Shown here: positions 1-7,830 of the stretch, in pieces
Layout: every line of letters starts with the position of its first letter
How positions within the stretch are numbered: the stretch's first letter is position 1
From: Natrarchaeobaculum aegyptiacum
Lineage (GTDB): Archaea; Halobacteriota; Halobacteria; Halobacteriales; Natrialbaceae
Reading direction: 5' to 3'
Assembly (NCBI RefSeq): GCF_002156705.1
Contig: NZ_CP019893.1
Coordinates: 1,860,001 to 1,924,000 of the forward strand
Length of the DNA: 64,000 bases
The notes under the pieces: generated by a model
Databases searched by the model: none
What the model was told of the DNA's origin: nothing
What the model saw: only the letters and a program-made list of their open reading frames with translations
Made by a program: the position numbers and the translations under genes

Positions 1-48
1 GCTTTCCTGCTGTGCCAAAGAAAATCGTGGATGGTCAGTGTAGGCCGC

Positions 49-360
49 TCAGACCGTGATTTCGCCCGAGTTGATCTTGTTCGCCTGGTTGTAGCCGTCG
101 TACGCTGCTGCGATGTGGACGAAGGGCCACAGGAGGTACAGCAGGAATCCGAGGCCGAGGGTCAACGTTCCGACGATTGGAACGAAGAACCACCAGAAGC
201 CGACCCCGATGACGAGCCATGCCACGAGAACGATTGCGCCTCGCTGCATTTCACCGTTGTAGAGGTTGCCGACTCCTGGAATGAAAAACGAAAGGATCGC
301 GGATACGATTGGATTGACTTCGTCCCCACTACCGCTTGCAGTTGGTGTTGCTTCTGCCAT
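49..360 (-). CDS. TM2-domain-like small membrane protein
   Basis: About 103 residues from the ATG at 360. The frame opens further upstream (408), but a TATA-like box at 391-400 would lie inside that longer version, so 360 is preferred. A short polar N-terminus is followed by two or three hydrophobic segments. The first, with AILSFFIPGVGNLYNG, and a second helix ending near AAYDGYNQAN match the TM2 fold (PF05154-like). The biochemical role of this family in archaea is unknown. It is the last of a minus-strand series of membrane-protein genes. Confidence 0.75.
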   Translation of the reverse strand: MAEATPTASGSGDEVNPIVSAILSFFIPGVGNLYNGEMQRGAIVLVAWLVIGVGFWWFFVPIVGTLTLGLGFLLYLLWPFVHIAAAYDGYNQANKINSGEITV

Positions 361-390
361 AGCTGTGTTCAGCCTATCAAAGAGATTTGA

Positions 391-400
391 CTTATACCTT
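391..400 (-). promoter_or_regulatory. TATA-like box of the TM2 gene
   Basis: On the minus strand this reads aaggtataag, centred about 36 nt before the ATG at 360. That distance predicts a transcript starting within roughly ten bases of the start codon. Confidence 0.45.
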
Positions 401-459
401 TCTGCCAAATTCTGTTGCTCGTTTATCGTCGGAACCGGTCGGGAAAAACGAGACGACGC

Positions 460-1071
460 TTACTTTCGGACGAGGACTGCGACGACGACTGCCCCTGCAG
501 TCGCGAACACGAGCGGGTAGAGGAGTCCCCCGAGGACGACCGCGGGGACGAGTTCGGGTGCCATCGAGCCCGAGGCCTCGATTCCGAAGAACTCGGCTTC
601 CGACGTCGTCTCCGCGACGACCGCGCCGAGGCCCATGACGATCACGTAGCCGAGCGTGACGGGTGCGCCAACGGAGACGGCGGCCCCGACGTTGGTGGCC
701 CCCAGGTGGTACGCGAGGACCGCACCGACGAGCACCAGCACCAGTGGCGGCACGACATACAGCAGGCTCACGCGCGCGGTCTCCGACTGGGCGATCAGGT
801 CCATCGTCCCGCCGCTGCTGACGCTCCCGAAGTCGCCGAAGTCGGCACCACCACTGACTTCGATCTCGACGAGGTGAGCGTTGTAGTAGTACCACGCGAC
901 TGCCTTCCACGAGGCGACGTCTTCGCCGACGGCCGAACGGACGTCCGCTGGAACCAGTACGTACGTGGTGAGCACCCCGACGATGGCCGCCAGGACGCCG
1001 AGTCCGGCACTGGCTGCGACGCTCGAGCCGGTCGGGACCCCCGTCGTGGATGCGTATCGTGATCGCGCCAT
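460..1071 (-). CDS. Haloarchaeal multi-pass membrane protein
   Basis: 203 residues. Hydrophobic stretches lie near residues 20-42, 100-122, 128-150 and 170-200, and an extracellular-type acidic/polar loop (about 45-97) separates the first two. The sequence is rich in A, V and G and has no catalytic motif I can recognise. It resembles conserved haloarchaeal membrane proteins known only as domains of unknown function. Start codon ATG at 1071. Function unknown. Confidence 0.75.
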   Translation of the reverse strand: MARSRYASTTGVPTGSSVAASAGLGVLAAIVGVLTTYVLVPADVRSAVGEDVASWKAVAWYYYNAHLVEIEVSGGADFGDFGSVSSGGTMDLIAQSETARVSLLYVVPPLVLVLVGAVLAYHLGATNVGAAVSVGAPVTLGYVIVMGLGAVVAETTSEAEFFGIEASGSMAPELVPAVVLGGLLYPLVFATAGAVVVAVLVRK

Positions 1072-1158
1072 TGTACCGCCGCCGATGACACTTGGTATAA
1101 TATGCTTTGTGTTCGAACGTGTGGGTGTTAGACGCTGACCCGCCTCAGATTTCCTGCG

Positions 1159-1674
1159 TCAGACCGTCACGTCTTCGTCTGCGACCGCCTCGAGCTGGTC
1201 GCTCAGCAGGCTCGAGGCGTGTTCCGGGCGCGGGACGTGCTCGAAGGTCAACTCCGGATCACCGGAGCCGGCGGTGTAGACGGTCAGGTTGCCATACCCC
1301 AGTGCGCGACCGACCATCGTCTGGTTCAGGCTGGTGTTCTGGACCCGCGAGAGCCGAAACTGGGTGACGTCCCGCGAGATCACGCCCCGTTTCTTGTACA
1401 GTTCGCTCGAGGTGATGACGTAGCGGGTGTTCGTCCAGAAGAGGTAGCGGACGAACGCGAAGCCGCCGGCGACGAGTGTGAACCCGAGGCCCAAGAGCGT
1501 GAGCGCGAGGACATTCTCGACGAGCCCCCAGGCGAGCACCCCGAGTCCGAGGACGATCACACCGACGGCGACCGGGAAGCCGGCCCCGAGTTCGATCGGG
1601 TGGGGGCGACTCTCCCAGACGAGTTCCTCGTCGTCCCCGATGTGAAACCAGTCGGGCGTGGAGCCGAGGGCCAT
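1159..1674 (-). CDS. Bacterial-PH-domain membrane protein (YdbS-like)
   Basis: 171 residues. A short N-terminus (WESRPHPIE) leads into two adjacent transmembrane helices (about 28-70), then a soluble domain beginning FWTNTRYVITSSELYKKRG. That block, with the later ISRDVTQFRLSRVQNTSLNQ, is the signature of bPH2 (PF03703, YdbS/YdbT-type) proteins. Family members are membrane anchored with the PH-like domain in the cytoplasm, and their ligand is unknown. Confidence 0.85.
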   Translation of the reverse strand: MALGSTPDWFHIGDDEELVWESRPHPIELGAGFPVAVGVIVLGLGVLAWGLVENVLALTLLGLGFTLVAGGFAFVRYLFWTNTRYVITSSELYKKRGVISRDVTQFRLSRVQNTSLNQTMVGRALGYGNLTVYTAGSGDPELTFEHVPRPEHASSLLSDQLEAVADEDVTV

Positions 1675-1750
1675 CGAACGCGGGTATCACGTCCTCTCGC
1701 GTAAAACTACCGCCGGTACGGACGGCTTTCCGGGTGCCAGCCGGGTGTCG

Positions 1751-2296
1751 TCACTCCTCTCCGCTCGAGCCGGAACGGGTACTCGACTCCGCGTTCAACC
1801 TCGAAGTCGGTTCTTGATCCCGTCTCGAGCGGGCGGCCGTCGACGGAGTTGTCGCCGACGTTGCCGATGTCTCTGCTGTTGCCGACGACTTCGGGCTGGA
1901 CGAACGTTCCGGGCGTCGGGACGAACTCGTCGAGCCGTGTGTGTACAGTACGTACAACAACAACCCGGCGATCACAACGTCGATTCCGTGTTCGACGAGG
2001 TGGTGGACGACCATGGGAACGACGCCGAAGACCGTCCCGAGACCGACGATCGATCTGACGACGAGCAACCCGAGAACGACCGCGATCGTCCCATGTCTTA
2101 CCGTTCGCCGGCGGCGGTACCCCACAACCCCGGCCAGAAAGAGGACCGTCGTCCCGACCGCCGCCAGCAGGATGACCGTGACCAACACCGGCGCGGCCGT
2201 CGGTGAGAGCCAGCTGTCGACCGTAGGTGTCCAGAACAGTGTCGTCGCCCTCTCGAGTCCGACTTCCGTCGCGTAGCCGGACGACTGCACAGTCAT
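1751..2296 (-). CDS. Haloarchaeal four-helix membrane protein with Ser/Thr/Arg-rich tail
   Basis: 181 residues. Hydrophobic helices lie near residues 35-60, 70-92 and 97-122, followed by a tail (about 123-181) of almost only S, T, A, R, E and P that looks disordered. I recognise no family function. It lies upstream of the bPH gene on the same strand (gap 76 bp) and could be co-transcribed with it. Confidence 0.7.
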   Translation of the reverse strand: MTVQSSGYATEVGLERATTLFWTPTVDSWLSPTAAPVLVTVILLAAVGTTVLFLAGVVGYRRRRTVRHGTIAVVLGLLVVRSIVGLGTVFGVVPMVVHHLVEHGIDVVIAGLLLYVLYTHGSTSSSRRPERSSSPKSSATAETSATSATTPSTAARSRRDQEPTSRLNAESSTRSGSSGEE

Positions 2297-2690
2297 CGCC
2301 GCTTTTCACCTCCGGCAGATCCCGGACACTCGCGTGGCGCTCGAGGTCGATGGTGCTGCCGGTGCTCGTGTCGGTGGCGATGGTGGCGAGCTCGGGTTAT
2401 GGCAGGTAGCGGTCGGTACACGTGTCGGTGGCTGTTCGGTAATCGGTCGACGAGTTCGTGGATCGTCGTGATTGATTTCGGTCGGTCGCGAACGTGTCGT
2501 CCCTTCGGCGATATCGAGCCGGTACAGTTTGCCGCTCTCGTTCGTACGATAATCCACGACTCACTCCCCTAAACCCCATTTGGTAGTGTTCTCGAATCCG
2601 CTCGGGGCGGTCTCCGGGTGACCGACACCGGGTCGTCGAATCCCACCGCGATGGCGACGCTTTTTGACCGTGGGTGCCTACCTCCCGAGT
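2297..2690. other. Intergenic region upstream of lipA with a possible gene remnant
   Basis: This region separates the minus-strand membrane genes from lipA. A minus-strand frame (about 2557-2440) starts plausibly (DYRTNESGKLYRLDIAEG). A neighbouring frame then gives a convincing stretch (ITTIHELVDRLPN), as if one small gene had been frameshifted. I cannot show it is a real gene. The lipA promoter should lie near 2660 (the cgctttttgacc stretch), since the start at 2691 has no obvious Shine-Dalgarno sequence. Confidence 0.35.
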
Positions 2691-3659
2691 ATGAGCAGCG
2701 CGCGCAAGCCCGACTGGTTGAAGATGCGACCGCCGTCGGGCCGGGAGTTCGCCGACATCCGCGAGACCCTGCGCGACCACGGCCTGCACACCGTCTGTGA
2801 GGAGGCGAACTGTCCGAACCTCGGGGAGTGCTGGTCCGGGCGCAGCCGGTCGTCGGGGACGGGACCGGACGGCACCGACGACGCCGGCGGGACGGCCACC
2901 TTCATGTTGATGGGCGATCGGTGTTCTCGGGGCTGTAACTTCTGTGACGTCGAGACCGGGGGAATGGAACCGCTCGATCCGGACGAGCCCGCGAACGTCG
3001 CGAGCGCGGTCGCCGAAATCGGCCTCGATTACGTCGTCCTGACGAGCGTCGACCGGGACGACCTCCCCGATCAGGGAGCAGGTCACTTCGCCGAGACCAT
3101 CCGCGAGATCAAAAAGCGCCACCCCGGCATTCTGGTCGAGGTCCTCATCCCCGACTTCCAGGGCGAGGAAGAGCTGGTCCAGCAGATCGTCGACGCCGAA
3201 CCGGACGTGATCGCTCACAACGTCGAGACCGTCTCCCGCCTCCAGGTTCCCGTCCGCGACCGCCGAGCAGGCTACGAGCAGAGTCTCTCGGTGCTCGAGT
3301 ACGTCGACCGGGTCTCTGATATTCACACCAAGACCTCGATCATGCTCGGCCACGGCGAGTACGACCACGAGGTCTACCAGACGCTCGCCGACTGCCGCGA
3401 ACGCGGCGTCGACATCGTCACGCTCGGTCAGTACCTCCAGCCATCCCACAGCCACCTCGACGTGAAACGGTACGACCACCCGGACAAGTACGAGACGTGG
3501 CGACGCGTCGCCGAGGACGAACTGGGGTTCCTGTACTGTGCCAGCGGGCCGATGGTCCGCTCGTCGTACAAGGCGGGCGAGCTGTTCGTCGACGCACTGC
3601 TCCGGGAGGGCTCGAGTGTGGAGGAGGCACGCCAGCGAGCGCGAGCGTCGGCTGACTAA
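2691..3659 (+). CDS. lipA: Lipoyl synthase
   Basis: Radical-SAM enzyme that inserts two sulfur atoms into octanoyl groups on lipoyl domains, here presumably those of the E2 protein encoded downstream. From the ATG at 2691 the protein has 322 residues. The auxiliary-cluster motif is CEEANCPNLGEC (C36, C41, C47) and the radical-SAM motif is CSRGCNFC (C78, C82, C85); both are hallmarks of LipA. An in-frame ATG at 2664 would add nine residues (MTVGAYLPS). The 2691 start is preferred because it begins at the usual LipA N-terminus (KPDWLKMRPPSG). The residues between the two cysteine motifs include a short haloarchaeal Gly/Ser/Thr-rich insertion. Followed by the dehydrogenase genes it serves. Confidence 0.95.
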   Translation: MSSARKPDWLKMRPPSGREFADIRETLRDHGLHTVCEEANCPNLGECWSGRSRSSGTGPDGTDDAGGTATFMLMGDRCSRGCNFCDVETGGMEPLDPDEPANVASAVAEIGLDYVVLTSVDRDDLPDQGAGHFAETIREIKKRHPGILVEVLIPDFQGEEELVQQIVDAEPDVIAHNVETVSRLQVPVRDRRAGYEQSLSVLEYVDRVSDIHTKTSIMLGHGEYDHEVYQTLADCRERGVDIVTLGQYLQPSHSHLDVKRYDHPDKYETWRRVAEDELGFLYCASGPMVRSSYKAGELFVDALLREGSSVEEARQRARASAD

Positions 3660-3959
3660 CACCGGCGGCAACGCATTTTCCCGGCTCATTTCGATCGCTG
3701 ACCGAACGAGTACGGTATCGACGTTTCTATCGGAACCCGTGAATACGCGGCGAACGCCCGCAATCGGGCAACGCTCGGTCACATCGCTGCTCACTCGAGT
3801 ACGTCGCCAGCCACATCCGCACACGTGACCGCTTTTTCGCCGATAGGTCGAACAGACGGGGACTGGTGTGGCAAGAATCTCATAGACAGTAACGTATATC
3901 GGGGAAAATCCTTTATCCTGAGCGATATATTGTGTGGGTATGTGCCGGAGGGTCTCCCC
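3660..3959 (+). promoter_or_regulatory. Leader and promoter of the 2-oxoacid dehydrogenase operon
   Basis: Noncoding. A TATA-like ctttatcc lies at 3910-3917, placing transcription start near 3940, and GGAGG at 3947-3951 sits eight bases before the GTG at 3960. This is the only clear Shine-Dalgarno plus short leader I noted among the first genes, and it decides the E1-alpha start. A second AT stretch (cgtatatc, about 3893-3900) could be an alternative box. Confidence 0.5.
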
Positions 3960-5090
3960 GTGAGTACGTTACAGCGCGATCCCCGGGAGCGAGTACAGAT
4001 CTTAGACGAGTCCGGCCGGGTCAGGGAGGGTGCCGAGGTTCCGGACCTCTCGCCGGACGACCTCCGTGAGATGTACGAGCAGATGCGTCTGGTTCGTCAC
4101 TTCGACGAGCGAGCGGTGAGCCTCCAGCGACAGGGGCGGATGGGAACGTACCCGCCGCTGTCCGGCCAGGAAGCCGCCCAGATCGGTAGCGCCCACGCTC
4201 TCGACGACGAAGACTGGGTGTTCCCGAGCTACCGCGAGCACGGCGTCGGGCTGGTCCGCGGGATGAGCCTCGAGCGAACGTTGCTGTACTGGATGGGCCA
4301 CGAGCGCGGGAACGCGATTCCGGAGGACGTCAACATGTTCTCGGTGGCAGTGCCGATCGCGACCCAGATTCCCCACGCGACGGGTGCTGCATGGGCGTCG
4401 AAGCTCAAGGGTGAGCAGAAGGCGTTTATCTGCTACTTCGGCGACGGCGCGACCTCGGAGGGTGACTTCCACGAGGGACTCAACTTCGCCGGCGTCTTCG
4501 ACACCCCGACGGTCTTCTTCTGTAACAACAACCAGTGGGCGATCTCGGTACCGCGGGAACGCCAGACGGCGAGCGCGACGCTCGCCCAGAAGGCACGGGC
4601 CTACGGCTTCGAGGGCGTTCAGGTCGACGGCATGGACCCACTGGCGGTCTACACGGTCACCCGCGAGGCAGTCGAGAAGGCCAAAGACCCGACGGCGATC
4701 GAAGACGATGCGATGGGGTACGCGACCCGGCCGACGCTCATCGAGGCCGTCCAGTACCGATTTGGCGCTCACACGACCGCGGACGATCCGTCGGTCTACC
4801 GCGACGCCGACGAGGTCGATCGCTGGAAGCAAAAGGACCCGATTCCGCGACTCGAGAGCTACCTTCGTTCACGTGGCATCCTCGACGACGAACGGGTCGA
4901 CGCGATCGAAGAACGAATCCACGAACAGGTTGGCGAGGCGATCGAGATGGCAGAGTCGACGGCGCGACCCGAGCCAGCGGAAATCTTCGCGCACGTCTAC
5001 GCGGGAATGCCCAAACGATTACGGCGACAACGCGAGTACCTCGAGACCATCCGCGACCGACACGGTGACGACGACCTCATGGAGGGATAA
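3960..5090 (+). CDS. pdhA: 2-oxoacid (pyruvate) dehydrogenase E1 subunit alpha
   Basis: 376 residues from GTG 3960 (VSTLQRDPRERV). The frame is open to 3825, but that extension has no homology-like sequence and would include the promoter. This thiamine diphosphate subunit decarboxylates the 2-oxoacid. The ThDP/Mg motif is visible as GDGATSEGDFHEGLNFAG, ending near FCNNNQWAIS; PSYREHG and RFGAHTTADD are typical E1-alpha phosphorylation-loop regions. It works as an alpha2-beta2 heterotetramer with the next gene (one base between stop and ATG). Haloarchaea carry several such complexes whose substrates are not all pyruvate, so the substrate is inferred. Confidence 0.92.
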   Translation: MSTLQRDPRERVQILDESGRVREGAEVPDLSPDDLREMYEQMRLVRHFDERAVSLQRQGRMGTYPPLSGQEAAQIGSAHALDDEDWVFPSYREHGVGLVRGMSLERTLLYWMGHERGNAIPEDVNMFSVAVPIATQIPHATGAAWASKLKGEQKAFICYFGDGATSEGDFHEGLNFAGVFDTPTVFFCNNNQWAISVPRERQTASATLAQKARAYGFEGVQVDGMDPLAVYTVTREAVEKAKDPTAIEDDAMGYATRPTLIEAVQYRFGAHTTADDPSVYRDADEVDRWKQKDPIPRLESYLRSRGILDDERVDAIEERIHEQVGEAIEMAESTARPEPAEIFAHVYAGMPKRLRRQREYLETIRDRHGDDDLMEG

Positions 5091-5091
5091 C

Positions 5092-6117
5092 ATGGCGACA
5101 GAACCAGAGACAGACACGGACGCGCAGGCCGACGCGGCGACGACCGAGCAGCGGACGCTGGTCGAAGCGGTCCGCGACGGCCTCTATACCGAGATGCACC
5201 GCGACGAGGACGTGATCGTCCTCGGGGAAGACGTCGGCGAGAACGGCGGCGTGTTCCGCGCGACGGAGGGACTGTACGAGGAGTTCGGCGAGGACCGGGT
5301 GATCGATACCCCGCTCGCCGAGTCGGCCATCGTCGGCACGTCGATCGGGATGGCCGCCTACGGGATGCGACCCGTCCCCGAGATCCAGTTCATGGGTTTC
5401 ATCTACCCTGCGTTCGACCAGATCGTCTCCCACGCCGCCCGCCTGCGGACGCGATCGCGCGGCCGATTCACCTGCCCGCTGGTGATCCGCGCTCCCTACG
5501 GCGGCGGCATCCGCGCGCCCGAGCACCACTCCGAGTCGACCGAGGCGATGTTCGTCCACCAGCCCGGGCTGAAAGTCGTCGTCCCCTCGACGCCCTACGA
5601 CGCGAAAGGACTGCTGGCGAGTGCGATCCGCAGTCCCGACCCCGTCGTCTTCCTCGAGCCGAAACTCATCTACCGGGCCTTCCGAGAGGACGTACCGACC
5701 GACGCCTACGAGGTCCCGATCGGCGAGGCCGCCGTCCGCCGCGAGGGCGAGGACGTCTCGGTGTTCACCTGGGGAGCGATGACCCGGCCGACGCTCGAGG
5801 CCGCCGAGAACCTCGCGGGCGAAATCGACGTCGAAGTGGTCGACCTCCGGACGCTCTCGCCGCTGCCCGAGGAGGCGATCCTCGAGTCGTTCGAGAAGAC
5901 TGGCCGGGCGGCGGTCGTCCACGAGGCCCCCAAAACCGGTGGGCTGGCCGGTGAGATCATCGCCACCATTCAGGAGGAAGCGTTGCTCTACCAGGAAGCG
6001 CCGGTGACGCGCATCACGGGCTTCGACACGCCGTTCCCGCTGTACGCGCTCGAGGACTACTACCTGCCCGAGGCGGCCCGCATCGAAGACGGCATTCGCG
6101 AGGCGGTGACGTTCTGA
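5092..6117 (+). CDS. pdhB: 2-oxoacid (pyruvate) dehydrogenase E1 subunit beta
   Basis: 341 residues from the ATG at 5092, just after the E1-alpha stop. The N-terminal acidic tail of about 20 residues (EPETDTDAQADAA) is a halophile feature. The transketolase-like pyrimidine-binding domain (VILGEDVGENGGVFRATEGL; GMRPVPEIQFMGF) is followed by the C-terminal transketolase domain (VVDLRTLSPLPEEAI; HEAPKTGGLAGEI). It completes the ThDP active site with E1-alpha. Its stop at 6117 is one base before the E2 ATG at 6119, so the genes are probably translationally coupled. Confidence 0.93.
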   Translation: MATEPETDTDAQADAATTEQRTLVEAVRDGLYTEMHRDEDVIVLGEDVGENGGVFRATEGLYEEFGEDRVIDTPLAESAIVGTSIGMAAYGMRPVPEIQFMGFIYPAFDQIVSHAARLRTRSRGRFTCPLVIRAPYGGGIRAPEHHSESTEAMFVHQPGLKVVVPSTPYDAKGLLASAIRSPDPVVFLEPKLIYRAFREDVPTDAYEVPIGEAAVRREGEDVSVFTWGAMTRPTLEAAENLAGEIDVEVVDLRTLSPLPEEAILESFEKTGRAAVVHEAPKTGGLAGEIIATIQEEALLYQEAPVTRITGFDTPFPLYALEDYYLPEAARIEDGIREAVTF

Positions 6118-6118
6118 C

Positions 6119-7720
6119 ATGGTCCGTGAATTCAAACTGCCGGACGTCGGCGAGGGAGTCGCCGAAGGGGAACTGGTCTCGTGGCTGGTCGCCGAGGGCG
6201 ACGAGGTGAGCGAGGACCAGCCGGTCGCGGAAGTCGAGACCGACAAGGCCCTCGTGGAGGTGCCCTCGCCCGTCGACGGCACCGTCCGTGAACTGCACTA
6301 CGCGGAAGGTGACGTGATCCCGGTCGGTGAGGTGTTCGTGACGTTCGACGTCGCAGGAGAGGCCGAGGAAGACGGCGACATCGACGTCGACGCCGACGAT
6401 CTCGGTGAAGCCGACGTCGAGAGCGACCCTGCTGGCGACCCCGGCGCGACGGGTGCGACCACCGAGACTGTCGACACGCCTCAGGATCGAATCTTCGCGC
6501 CCCCGCGCGTGCGCCAACTCGCTCGAGAAGAGGGGGTCGACCTCTCGACGCTCGAGGGGAGCGGCCCGGGTGGCCGGCTCACGACGACGGACGTGCTGGC
6601 TGCGACTGGTGACGCGCCAGCGGCGAGCGCGTCGACCGCGGAGGCGGATCCGACGGACCCTGACGGGGCGACCACCACGACGACAGACGCGGCCGAGACA
6701 GCAGCCGACGAATCGACGGCGGACTCGAGCCCGGCTCTCTCCGCGGACGCACCGTCGACGCCGACCGATCGCGAGTCGGCCGACCGGGACCGGACGCTCG
6801 CGGCCCCGGCGACCCGACGGATCGCCGAGGAGGAAGGCGTCGACATCGACGCCGTGCCTGCAGTCGAGGAACGCGACGGGGAGGCGTTCGTCACGCCCGA
6901 GGCGGTCCGGGAGTACGCCGCGGCGCAGACGCGGGCACAGGAGGCCGACCGGGAGGCGGTCGCGGCCGGCGAACCGAGTGGGACGGGGGCGGCGTTCGAA
7001 CCCGGCGAGCGAGAACGACGGGAACCGTTCACGGGCGTCCGCAAGCGCATCGCGGAGTCGATGGTCGATTCGAAGTACACCGCCCCGCACGTCACCCACC
7101 ACGACGAGGTCGACGTGACCGCGCTCGTCGAGGCCCGCGAACGCCTCGAGTCACGCGCCACCGATCAGGGGATCCGACTGACCTACCTCCCGTTCGTGAC
7201 GAAGGCGGCCGTCGCCGCGCTGAAAGAATTCCCCGAGATGAACGCCGTCATCGACGACGAAGCCGACGAGATCGTCTATCGCGACTACTACAACGTCGGC
7301 ATCGCCACGGCGACCGACGCGGGCCTGATGGTGCCGGTGCTCGAGGACGCAGACCAGAAAGGTCTCCTGCAACTGGCCTCGGAGACGAACGAACTCGCCG
7401 AAAAAGCCCGCGAACGGACGATCAGTCCGGACGAACTGCGGGGCTCGACGTTCACGATCACCAACATCGGCGGCATCGGCGGCGAGTACGCCACGCCGAT
7501 CCTCAACTACCCCGAGGCCGGAATCCTCGCGCTCGGACGGATCACCCGGAAACCCCGCGTGGTGACCGCCGACGACGGAACCGAGTCGATCGAACCCCGC
7601 TCGATCCTGCCGCTGTCGCTGTCGGTCGACCACCGACTGATCGACGGCGCCGTCGCCGCCCGCTTTACGAACGAACTCGCGGAGTACCTCGAGTCGCCGG
7701 AACTGCTCTTGCTCGAGTGA
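6119..7720 (+). CDS. pdhC: 2-oxoacid dehydrogenase E2, dihydrolipoyl acyltransferase
   Basis: 533 residues. It transfers the acyl group from E1 to CoA through a lipoyl-lysine arm. The lipoyl domain is residues 1-77 with ETDKALVEV (K43 lipoylated). A D/E-rich linker follows, then a peripheral-subunit-binding domain (about 122-160, with GSGPGGRLTTTDV). A second, more degenerate one lies at about 220-265 (LAAPATRRIAEEEGVDID). The catalytic domain starts at about 300 and ends with DHRLIDG (H505, D509). Linkers are Thr/Ala/Asp-rich. It is the core of the complex and the substrate of LipA. Confidence 0.94.
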   Translation: MVREFKLPDVGEGVAEGELVSWLVAEGDEVSEDQPVAEVETDKALVEVPSPVDGTVRELHYAEGDVIPVGEVFVTFDVAGEAEEDGDIDVDADDLGEADVESDPAGDPGATGATTETVDTPQDRIFAPPRVRQLAREEGVDLSTLEGSGPGGRLTTTDVLAATGDAPAASASTAEADPTDPDGATTTTTDAAETAADESTADSSPALSADAPSTPTDRESADRDRTLAAPATRRIAEEEGVDIDAVPAVEERDGEAFVTPEAVREYAAAQTRAQEADREAVAAGEPSGTGAAFEPGERERREPFTGVRKRIAESMVDSKYTAPHVTHHDEVDVTALVEARERLESRATDQGIRLTYLPFVTKAAVAALKEFPEMNAVIDDEADEIVYRDYYNVGIATATDAGLMVPVLEDADQKGLLQLASETNELAEKARERTISPDELRGSTFTITNIGGIGGEYATPILNYPEAGILALGRITRKPRVVTADDGTESIEPRSILPLSLSVDHRLIDGAVAARFTNELAEYLESPELLLLE

Positions 7721-7797
7721 CCCTCTGATCCGGCCAGCATCGGTGGCTGGTCGACGACCGTCGACCTGTTCAGGGTTACTGGTCTCCCGACGCCGTG

Positions 7798-7809
7798 TAC
7801 AATTAAACC
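7798..7809 (+). promoter_or_regulatory. Promoter of the E3 gene
   Basis: The AT-rich box tacaattaaacc ends 22 bases before the ATG at 7831, in otherwise GC-rich sequence. It fits a TATA box for a leaderless transcript. E3 can therefore be transcribed apart from E1/E2, as expected for a subunit shared between complexes. Confidence 0.5.
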
Positions 7810-7830
7810 CTCGCGGGCGAGACTAGACCT

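Noticed and set aside
2397-3824. 475-codon minus-strand frame opposite lipA
   Set aside because: It is antisense to a clearly conserved gene with all LipA motifs; its composition (V, R, D, L repeats) is that of a GC-rich shadow frame.
4384-5091. Upstream extension of the E1-beta frame to 4384
   Set aside because: The extension is Arg/Ser-rich shadow of E1-alpha; the real start is the ATG at 5092 right after the E1-alpha stop.
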